Shown one piece after another: positions 26,002-32,186 of a DNA stretch of 32,186 nucleotides. Position 1 is the first letter of the stretch, and the number at the start of each line of letters is the position of its first letter. The notes beneath the pieces are model-generated. The model was not told the DNA's origin. It worked only from the letters and a program-made list of their open reading frames with translations, and searched no databases. The position numbers and the translations under genes are program-made. The DNA comes from Trichodesmium sp. MAG_R02 (lineage in GTDB: Bacteria; Cyanobacteriota; Cyanobacteriia; Cyanobacteriales; Microcoleaceae): the NCBI GenBank assembly GCA_023356605.1, contig JAKQYE010000043.1:1-32186 (forward strand). The letters run 5' to 3'.

Positions 26002-26589
26002 TGAGAATAGGTGGTAGGAAATAGGGGGATTAGCTATAATAGCAAGTATTAAAAATTTTTCTGTACTTAGATTTTATATTTCTAAATACTATTTATTGTT
26101 AACTAAATTATTGTGATTTCTAAGGTTATTTTTACTACCTTCTAAGGATAGAATTACTTTTGAGAAATAATATGAGACAATAGTAAGTATAATTATGAAA
26201 AGCTAGTTTTTCCCAATCATTTTCTTGTTGGAGTATAAGTGTTTTCTAGCTCTCGCCTAACCCTTTTAATAAACTTTCCTTGTCAACCAGATTTTGTATA
26301 ATATTCTTGGGCTTAGTGATAAAAGAAGTTCTAATAATAGTGCTCAAGATTTTTTAGATTTTCAGCAATGGCCCTTAGGAATGAGGATTAAATCAACTCC
26401 AGAACTTTTGTGAAATAACTCAAAGCATATGGAGTTTAAGGGATTTCACTTATATAGATCATAAAATCCTCGTCCCAAAAAGTCTTTTATTGATTGAAAC
26501 GTGAAAGTATGCCGGATATGCAACGGCTTAGGCGATCGCTACGGCTCAATATAACCTTAATATAAGTAGAGTTTTAAGCTTTAGTTTAG

Positions 26590-26656
26590 TGAGTTGACAT
26601 CCTCCCGGGCTGTTAGGTAATGGGTTTAGTAGGGGAGCCGTAGCCCCTCGGCAAGT
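26590..26656 (-). mobile_element. Right end of the minus-strand tnpB element
   Basis: On the minus strand AGGGG...CCCCT folds as a hairpin (around 26632-26650), and the segment ends GCCCGGGAGGATGTCAAC. This is the counterpart of the end at 20520-20537 of the other copy. Confidence 0.55.
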
Positions 26657-27590
26657 TTAGATTTCATCGGCTGCTGCTACTTTGCCAGTAGTCTTATGCT
26701 GGCCAACATGTCCGTTTTTTATCTCGGTATCCCCACCCACGACTAATATATTTCTTGCTGCATTTTCCGAAGGGATAGAACGACCTTCCCCTACACGACC
26801 ATGTTCAGCCCAGCAATGTAGGACATTCCCGCTCACGAATTGATAAATATAATTTTCCACCTTTAAATCTACAACAACAACCAGTTTGGGATGTGGGTTT
26901 CCAACAGCTAATTACTCTTAGATCGCCACGGTATTTTTCTGTTTTTTCTGCTAAAAAATCCCAGGATTTTCTCCACCCGTTCTTCAGAAATAGCTCTCAA
27001 TAATTTGCGATTCTTAACCATCCCAGAAACTTCTCATACCTCTCAATCAATTATTCGGTTTTCACAGACATTTCAGTAGATAATTTGTGTAGAAAATTGC
27101 TCCTTATATCTTTGCAGTTTGCTATGAAATTTAGCTATTTTTAGTCTAGGTTTTTCATATCCTTTAGAACCCTTAGTTTTTTTTTAGATAATGACTTACC
27201 TAGTTTTCGGTACTTCGAGTATTCCTTTCTTTAGTGGTTTTGGTGCATCAATGTTTCTAAAATATAGGGATCTTGCATGCAAAGTCCCTACATAGGTTTA
27301 CTTTTTCTGTTGCCTTGAGCTGATTTAAAAAAGCTTTTATCAGCCTGTTAAAACATCGTTTAAAGATTCCTATAGTGGCAAGAACAGAAACAACTGATAG
27401 CCAGACTATTTCCTCAGTCTTTTTAGCCAGAGTAATAAACTGTTTTTGTAGTTCAGAATTAGTCCGTTTTTTCTTTCCTAGATTGTACTTTTCCTGACAG
27501 CAAGCTAGACTATTATCCCATAGAATACAGACACAACCTTCAGAGCATTGCTAATCGGTGTTTTTTGTTCCTGTCCCAATGTTGAATATA
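26657..27590 (-). pseudogene. Dead tnpB (IS200/IS605 family), nearly full length
   Basis: Leftward tnpB with many frameshifts. The N-terminal region (about 27560-27400) reads CILWDNSLACCQEKYNLGKK, then NSELQKQFITLAKKTEE. Mid-region pieces resemble GYEKPRLKIAKFHSKLQRYK, and YRGDLRVISCWKPTSQ precedes the zinc-ribbon area. The C-terminus gives SENAARNILVVGGDTEIKNG and then GQHKTTGKVAAADEI and a stop. The catalytic D of the DRDxNAA motif has been lost (reads PSENAA). It is related to the copy at 19915 and clearly non-functional. Confidence 0.82.
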
Positions 27591-27654
27591 TATGTTACTT
27601 AAATCTTGCTTTCATGGAATGACCTTTGAAATAAGGGGCATGATAACATAAGCC

Positions 27655-27712
27655 CTGGAAAAAAATAAACCAAAAAGTCGCCCCAGAAGGGCGAGGCTTT
27701 AAACCCAATTTT
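27655..27712 (-). mobile_element. Left-end hairpin of the minus-strand tnpB element
   Basis: TCGCCC (27678-27683) pairs with GGGCGA (27689-27694). On the minus strand the block begins GGGTTTAAAGCCTCGCCC and runs to TTTATTTTTTTCCA. The same 18 bases and the T-rich tail recur on the plus strand at 32011-32063. Confidence 0.6.
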
Positions 27713-27729
27713 TCGCTAAAATCTATAGA

Positions 27730-27865
27730 TATAGCACTAGGCCAATCATAGAGTGCGGACATTCATAAATGGTCAAACTCGGTCTCAGAGATTACTTTTA
27801 ACTTTTGACTTCTCCCCTTAGGAGGGTAAGGGGGGGTTGATTTTGGACTTGCGTATAGGGCTATA
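27730..27865 (+). repeat. Possible third MITE type
   Basis: A 136-bp block bounded by TATAGC (27730) and GCTATA (27865), the same outer six bases and size as MITE B, and with GGACAT near the same offset as in the IS630 left end. The interior differs, so membership is uncertain. Confidence 0.4.
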
Positions 27866-27941
27866 GTAGCTTCCCAGCTAATAATTTTTGATTAGGTCTG
27901 GAAGCAAATGACAAAACTAATACATAATCAGAGGTTAAGCC

Positions 27942-28664
27942 ATGACTAACATAGTCAGATCTTCTCTAAATAAAGAACAAACCACTACTTGGTTACGAGG
28001 ACTAATGACCATTGCTTATGCAGATGGAAAACTTGATGCTACAGAAAAGAATTTATTTGACCATTTTAGTCATGATGAGTTTGCTTCGACAATTGAAATC
28101 TCAGAACTACAAACTATTAGTCCAGAGGAGTTAGCCAAGGTTCTTAAACATGACCCTAGTATAGCAGAAAATTTTCTGAGAACTGCTGTAATGGTAGCTT
28201 TGGCAGATGGAGTTTACTCTACTACTGAGGATAAAGTACTTCATAAATATTGTAATGCTTTAGGACTAAAGGTTAAAGCTTTAGAAGCACTGCGAAAGAA
28301 TTTGGAAAAAGCTAAGGAACAAGCAGAAGATAATGATTTAGAGGGTTGGCTAGAAGAAGCGGAACATACTGGTAGTCCTATTATTCCTCATGACCCTGAA
28401 CATGATAAAACTATACTTACTCCAATTAAAGATTGGTTGGATAAATGGGATATTAATGACCCAAAAATTGCTCACATGGTTTGTAAAATGATTCCGCCTC
28501 AATGTCCATTTGAGCGAGATGTTGTAATTTTTGGTAAGAAGGTAGCCCATATTCCAGCTATGTGCAAACTTAACCCAGTTTATGATCAGTTGGTTGGTTT
28601 GCGCTTCCGCGCTTTGTCTTATTTGGCAGACGAATGCAAGGAAGATATTTCTAGGTATTGTTAA
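27942..28664 (+). CDS. TerB-like domain fused to Mo-dependent nitrogenase C-terminal domain
   Basis: 240 residues. Residues 10-125 are helical and TerB-like, with two similar halves: MTIAYADGKLDATEKNLF and MVALADGVYSTTEDKVLHKY, each carrying the acidic ADG turn thought to bind metal. A charged linker leads to the Mo-nitro_C domain at about 150-240 (LTPIKDWLDKWDINDPKIAH, MIPPQCPFERDV, IPAMCKLNPVYDQLVGLRFR, ending DISRYC). Five cysteines are spread over this region. The domain is common in cyanobacteria and its exact role is not established, despite the nitrogenase name. No nif gene is in the window. The ATG has AGAGG nearby (27932). Confidence 0.88.
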   Translation: MTNIVRSSLNKEQTTTWLRGLMTIAYADGKLDATEKNLFDHFSHDEFASTIEISELQTISPEELAKVLKHDPSIAENFLRTAVMVALADGVYSTTEDKVLHKYCNALGLKVKALEALRKNLEKAKEQAEDNDLEGWLEEAEHTGSPIIPHDPEHDKTILTPIKDWLDKWDINDPKIAHMVCKMIPPQCPFERDVVIFGKKVAHIPAMCKLNPVYDQLVGLRFRALSYLADECKEDISRYC

Positions 28665-29118
28665 ATAGCAGGGGGTAGGGAATAGAAGGTATAGGACTTA
28701 TGCAGAGGAACCCAAAAACCTAGTTTTTTAGTCTATGTTTATTATTATAGTTGTTTTAATTTAGATTGAGACAAATACGTCTTCCTATAACTAAGTTTCA
28801 GCAGGAAAAGTATTTTATTCTTATTTGAAATGACTATAAAAACAAGAACTTATGCTGGAAACTTGGTTTCTTTGGGTAAGTTCTAAAGTAGTTACAGAAG
28901 ATACTAGGTATATAGAGTACAAATACTAATGATAAAATTTTTGTAGTCTGGGTGGCTTGTTTAGTATAACTCTACTTAACCCTTGATGGAGTCTTCTGTA
29001 AAATTCAATCCCTACTTCCTACTTTCTACTTCTTATTCCCTTAGTAGTTGAAAATTAACAATAACATTTTTTCTGATACCCTATTCCCTAATTTATCTGT
29101 ACTCCCTAATTCCTAATT
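28665..29118. other. Intergenic region with MITE A copy 5
   Basis: 450 bp. It contains MITE A copy 5 (28746-28838) and then pyrimidine-rich sequence (for example TACTTCCTACTTTCTACTTC) before obgE. No gene is seen. Confidence 0.6.
28746..28838 (+). repeat. MITE family A, copy 5
   Basis: Complete 93-bp copy: left end TATAGTTGTTTTAATTTAG, interior ATTGAGACAAATACGTCTT and AACTAAGTTTCAGCAGGAAA, right end TTATTTGAAATGACTATA. Confidence 0.9.
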
Positions 29119-30117
29119 ATGCAATTTATTGACCAAGCAGAAATTCAAGTCGAAGGTGGTAAAGGTGGCGATGGTATGGTTGCCTTTCGCCGGGAAAAGT
29201 TTGTGCCGGCAGGGGGACCTGCGGGTGGTAATGGTGGTCGTGGGGGTTCTGTGATTTTAGTGGCCGTTGCTCATTTGCAAACTTTGTTGGATTTTAAATT
29301 TCAGCGTGTGTTTAAGGCGGAAAATGGTAAGCGGGGCGGTCCGAAAAATATGACTGGGGGGGCAGGGAGCGATCGCTTAATTGAAGTGCCTCCTGGTACG
29401 ATGATTTATGATGGGGAAACTGAGGAGTTATTGGGAGATTTAGTTAAACCGGGACAAACTTGTTGTGTTGCTCAAGGTGGCAAAGGCGGGTTGGGAAATA
29501 AACATTTTCTTAGTAATAGTAACCGGGCTCCTGAATATGCTTTGCCTGGGTTGGAGGGTGAGGTCCGAATGTTGAGGTTGGAGTTGAAGCTGTTGGCTGA
29601 AGTGGGAATTATTGGTTTGCCGAATGCGGGAAAGTCTACTTTAATAGCTGCTCTTTCTGCTGCTCGCCCGAAAATTGCTGATTATCCTTTTACTACTTTG
29701 GTGCCAAATTTAGGAGTTGTGAGAAAACCTACAGGAGATGGTACTGTTTTTGCTGATATTCCAGGATTAGTTGAAGGTGCTTCTGCTGGTGTGGGTTTGG
29801 GTCATGAATTTTTGAGGCATATTGAGCGTACCGAGTTATTGTTACATTTGGTTGATATTACAGATGTTGATCCGGTGGAGAATTTTGAGACTATTGAAAA
29901 TGAGTTAGAAGTTTATGGACGAAATTTGGAAGATAAGCGACAGGTTTTGGCCTTAAATAAGGTTGACGCGGTTGATGTGGAGAGTTCAGAAATACAGGAG
30001 TTGGTGAGTAGGTTTAGGGAGATGAGTGGAGGAAAAGTTTTCCTAATTTCTGCTGTTGCGGGTATTGGTTTGGAGGAGTTGATGCAGGAAGTTTGGCGAG
30101 TCTTGGAAATGGAATAA
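29119..30117 (+). CDS. obgE: Obg GTPase (ribosome assembly / stress GTPase)
   Basis: Essential GTPase that acts in large ribosomal subunit assembly and stress signalling. It has 332 residues. The Gly-rich Obg fold spans about 1-158 ([41 protein letters not shown]). The G domain follows with G1 GLPNAGKST (166-174), switch [17 protein letters not shown]3 [13 protein letters not shown]4 LNKVD and G5 LISAVAG. The extra C-terminal OCT domain of some Obg proteins is absent, as is usual in cyanobacteria. It contains a HIP1 site and is visibly richer in G/C than its neighbours. There is no strong ribosome binding site before the ATG. It is followed by a block of hairpin-forming repeats. Confidence 0.96.
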   Translation: MQFIDQAEIQVEGGKGGDGMVAFRREKFVPAGGPAGGNGGRGGSVILVAVAHLQTLLDFKFQRVFKAENGKRGGPKNMTGGAGSDRLIEVPPGTMIYDGETEELLGDLVKPGQTCCVAQGGKGGLGNKHFLSNSNRAPEYALPGLEGEVRMLRLELKLLAEVGIIGLPNAGKSTLIAALSAARPKIADYPFTTLVPNLGVVRKPTGDGTVFADIPGLVEGASAGVGLGHEFLRHIERTELLLHLVDITDVDPVENFETIENELEVYGRNLEDKRQVLALNKVDAVDVESSEIQELVSRFREMSGGKVFLISAVAGIGLEELMQEVWRVLEME

Positions 30118-30800
30118 AAGGTAATTTAGTAATGTTGGCCCTTGTAATAATGTAGGTTGGGTAGAACGATAGTGAAACCCAACACCATACCTGAGAAATG
30201 TTGGGTTTGGTTTCTCTCAACCCAGCCTACAAGTTCTACAAATTCTACTGAATATCTAACCCCCCTGCCCGTGGGGATTAACTTTCCCCTCTGGTTCCAG
30301 GAGAAGGGTTTTTCCAATAATGTCTGCCCTTGTACGATAGTGAAACCCAACACCATACCTGAGAAATGTTGGGTTTCGCTTCTCTCAACCCAACCTACAT
30401 ATTATACAAATTCTACTGAAGAACTAACCCCCCTGTCCCCGGGGATCAACTTTCCCCTGTCGTTCCAGGGGAGGGGTTTTTCAATAATGTCCGCCCTTGT
30501 AGAACGATAGTGAAACCCAACACTATACCTGAGAAATGTGGGGTTTGGTTTCTCTCAACCCAACCTACAAATTCTACCCTGCCCAGGTTTGGTTTTTCTC
30601 AAGACAACCTACTAACTAGCCCTAAAGCAATGTCGGCCCTTGTAGCAGGATAGCGAAACCCAACGCTATACTTGGAAAATGTTAGGTTTCGCTTCTCTCA
30701 ACCCAACCTACAAATTCTGTAGTTCTGCGCAAGTCCTGACTATATTTAGAGAATGCTGGGTTTCTTTTATTTCAACTCAAGGTATAAAGTTCAGTCTATT
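30118..30800. other. Convergent intergenic region filled by tandem repeats
   Basis: Between obgE and the leftward pilin-like gene. Almost entirely the four-copy repeat described at 30133-30730; short open frames on both strands here are readthrough of the repeats. Confidence 0.7.
30133..30730 (+). repeat. Four imperfect tandem copies of a hairpin-forming repeat
   Basis: Units start at 30133, 30321, 30488 and 30631 with TGTYNGCCCTTGTA-like sequence. Each contains GAAACCCAACACCATACCTG, then AAATGTTGGGTTT, giving a strong AAACCCAACA/TGTTGGGTTT stem, and TCTCAACCCAACCTACA. Copies 1 and 2 also carry a second part (TAACCCCCCTG...GGGGAT and CTTTCCCCT...GGGTTTTTC). Copies 3 and 4 lack it. Position after obgE, facing a convergent gene, fits a bidirectional terminator as well as a repeat nursery. 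Confidence 0.85.
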
Positions 30801-31511
30801 TTAATAACAGTATTTTTCATCTAATGCTTTAGCGTGGTCTTCTCCAGTTCTTATCGCTCCTAGTAAAGTAGAAATAATGACGCACCTTTTAGGTTTGTCT
30901 TGGTTTTGAGGTTTAATGGCAATACGCCCTTTTGCTTGCAAGCTAGTTTGGGTACATTGATCGGTGGGGTAATAAACTGGACAACCTTTGTAGTTAAAAA
31001 GGGCCCGGTAGATGGGGTCTGTTCTATCTTTAGTAACTTTATTAGTATCCGGTTTAACTATCCTGAGAGTAGTTTCATATTTACCTTTGTCATTTGGCTC
31101 ATTGTCGTCTATCTCAATACCGGGTTCTAAATATTCCCAGGTTGAGTTTGCCAAGTCGTCGGGAACGATCGCTGCTTTATGTACTGCCCATTTAATAACC
31201 GGTTGACCAATAACATTAGTAGTTTCTTGGAAACTAGCTTGCCAAGCTGTTTTATCTGTCATCGCCTTGCGTCGAGCTTTGAATATTACTTGATATATCC
31301 TGTTGTTGGAACTACGGAGGCGTTGGTTGTTGATGAAACCTAACCATGCGGGGGCTGCGATCGCTGCGAGAATACCTATAATTGAAACAACAAGTGTCAA
31401 CTCTATGAAACTATATCCTGCTCCTTCTAGCTCCAGTAATTTTGCTGAGAGATTTATATGAGAATTTTTAATAATAGTTGATTTTACGGATGCTGATGTT
31501 TTTATGTTCAT
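30801..31511 (-). CDS. Type IV pilin-like protein (pseudopilin, prepilin cleavage motif)
   Basis: 236 residues. A 32-residue leader ends ELEGAG and is followed by YSFIELTLVVSIIGILAAIA: cleavage after Gly32, Glu at mature position 5 and one hydrophobic helix, as in type IV pilins and GspH-type pseudopilins. The leader is long for the family, and Tyr replaces the usual N-methylated Phe. The rest is a polar, probably periplasmic head with cysteines near the end (CPVYYPTDQC, CVIISTLLGAIRTGEDH, EKYCY) that may form disulfides. It probably takes part in pilus or secretion fibre assembly or in natural transformation; no partner genes are in view. A HIP1 site falls within it. Confidence 0.86.
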   Translation of the reverse strand: MNIKTSASVKSTIIKNSHINLSAKLLELEGAGYSFIELTLVVSIIGILAAIAAPAWLGFINNQRLRSSNNRIYQVIFKARRKAMTDKTAWQASFQETTNVIGQPVIKWAVHKAAIVPDDLANSTWEYLEPGIEIDDNEPNDKGKYETTLRIVKPDTNKVTKDRTDPIYRALFNYKGCPVYYPTDQCTQTSLQAKGRIAIKPQNQDKPKRCVIISTLLGAIRTGEDHAKALDEKYCY

Positions 31512-31666
31512 TTTTGCCCCGATATTCTATTATTTAATGTTTTTTCTGTATTTACTATTTTAGTAATTTATAATTTAATGTCAAATATAGAATCCGATTA
31601 TATGCAATATATATTTACAATTCCATACTCAAATATTCAATCTCTCCACCTCACATAATGAGAACT

Positions 31667-31768
31667 TATATCATGTCCAGATAATCAGTGGCCAAAAAGT
31701 TTTTGCTTGTAGTTGGACAAGAGCCCTATCTGCACCTATATCATGTCCAGATAATCAGTGACCAAAAA
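31667..31768 (+). repeat. 32-bp direct repeat, 70-bp period
   Basis: TATATCATGTCCAGATAATC and the following twelve bases occur at 31667-31698 and 31737-31768 with a single difference (CAGTGG versus CAGTGA). The 38 bases between are unrelated. It lies upstream of the leftward pilin-like gene. Confidence 0.85.
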
Positions 31769-32010
31769 CTAAGGACCTTAAGAGCCAATTCTATCCTCCT
31801 GTCTCCTGCTGAAAGCCTTCTGCTGAGAGCATAAGTGCCAAAATCCTCCAAAGTCTAAGTGTTCAAACGGACATAATATTACACAGGCACCACCATATAT
31901 GATAGGGGTGTTCATATTGGGGAGCCGAACATCTGTTAACCCTTACAAATGGTGTATAATTTCATATATGTGCTCATGTGCGCAAGTCTTGATCAGATTA
32001 CCGAACAATT

Positions 32011-32063
32011 GGGTTTAAAGCCTCGCCCATAAGCGGGCTACTTTTTAGTTGATTTTTTTCCAC
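32011..32063 (+). mobile_element. Solo left-end-like sequence of a tnpB element
   Basis: GGGTTTAAAGCCTCGCCC is identical to the left-end block of the dead element at 27655-27712. It is followed by a GCCC...GGGC hairpin and TTTTTAGTTGATTTTTTTCC. The matching tnpB, if any, would lie beyond the window, split off by the IS630 element. Confidence 0.55.
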
Positions 32064-32067
32064 AGGT

Positions 32068-32186
32068 TATAGCAGTCGAAGCAAAGATTAGGACATAATG
32101 CTCGAAAAATTATCTAGGAAAGATTATGCCTTCTCCTTATAGCTATGACTTAAGACAAAAAGTTATTAAGGCCATTGATGGTGGGA
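32068..32186 (+). mobile_element. IS630-family insertion sequence, left end (truncated by window)
   Basis: Starts with the terminal repeat TATAGCAGTCG, probably with a TA target duplication, and contains the transposase start at 32126. Its first 30 bases (TATAGCAGTC then ATTAGGACATAA) resemble the left end of MITE family B. Confidence 0.75.
32126..32186 (+). CDS. IS630-family transposase, N-terminus only (partial)
   Basis: Reads MPSPYSYDLRQKVIKAIDGG up to the window edge. The PYSYDLRxKVIxAI start is typical of IS630-type (DDE, TA-targeting) transposases in cyanobacteria, just before the helix-turn-helix. TAGGAA lies 5-10 bases before the ATG. Completeness cannot be judged. Confidence 0.82.
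   Translation, partial: MPSPYSYDLRQKVIKAIDGG

Larger units (their letters stand above)
26002..27941. other. Intergenic region dominated by a dead tnpB element
   Basis: About 1.9 kb. From 26002 to 26580 no gene is seen; a short open run at about 26307-26412 (LGLSDKRSSNNSAQDFLDF...) has no start and is not recognised. The dead tnpB element occupies 26590-27712. A MITE-like block lies at 27730-27865, before the TerB gene. Confidence 0.6.
31512..32125. other. Intergenic region with direct repeat and element ends
   Basis: Carries a 32-bp direct repeat (31667-31768), a tnpB-type left-end hairpin (32011-32063) and the left end of an IS630-family element (from 32068). No gene is seen before 32126. 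Confidence 0.6.

Noticed and set aside
26307-26412. Open run reading LGLSDKRSSNNSAQDFLDF
   Set aside because: About 30 codons without start or recognisable family; could be debris but cannot be assigned.
30157-30510. Open frames on both strands in the repeats after obgE
   Set aside because: Translations simply repeat with the DNA units; no start signals or protein character.

Overview
The window looks like a low-GC, phycoerythrin-containing filamentous cyanobacterium, most like Trichodesmium or a close relative such as Okeania. The palindrome GCGATCGC (HIP1) occurs at least eight times. There is a phycoerythrin (cpe) assembly cluster and a Mo-dependent nitrogenase C-terminal-domain protein. 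Gene density is low: spacers of 0.4-2 kb carry miniature inverted-repeat elements and dead tnpB genes. Genus is an inference from this pattern, not a database match.

Layout. 1-3.8 kb: the last codons of an unidentified gene, then a leftward sugar epimerase and a leftward CapA-type membrane-anchored protein. 3.8-9.4 kb: a mostly empty region with a small conserved cyanobacterial protein (5.8 kb) and a leftward metallo-beta-lactamase-fold protein (7.2-8.8 kb). 9.4-14.1 kb: cpeC - cpeD-like - cpeS - dead tnpB - cpeR, i.e. rod linkers, a bilin lyase and the phycoerythrin activator; the slot where cpeT would be expected is occupied by debris. 15.1-17.4 kb: a 757-residue protein with a ribbon-helix-helix-like head and eighteen exact 30-residue coiled-coil repeats, preceded by four perfect 18-bp tandem repeats in its promoter region. 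18.4-22.6 kb: a quaternary-amine (betaine-type) ABC importer, proV plus a fused permease/binding protein, with a dead tnpB element wedged between the two genes. 23.1-26.0 kb: a second CpcS/CpeS-family bilin lyase (leftward), a pentapeptide-repeat protein, and a methyltransferase-HIT fusion (leftward). 26-27.9 kb: a dead leftward tnpB. 27.9-31.5 kb: a TerB/Mo-nitrogenase-C protein, obgE, a four-copy repeat block, and a leftward pseudopilin. 32.1 kb to the end: the start of an IS630-family element.

How it fits together. The cpe block builds phycoerythrin antenna rods: linkers hold the hexamers, CpeS loads bilin, and CpeR activates transcription. The importer takes up osmoprotectants. Two MITE families are visible: a ~93-bp family with five copies and a ~138-bp family with three. 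The ~138-bp family shares its terminal repeat and subterminal bases with the IS630 element at the right edge, which is therefore a candidate mobiliser. The most unusual locus is the ribbon-helix-helix/coiled-coil gene with its promoter-proximal repeat array. The most unusual regulatory candidate is a three-segment alternative hairpin in the cpeC leader.
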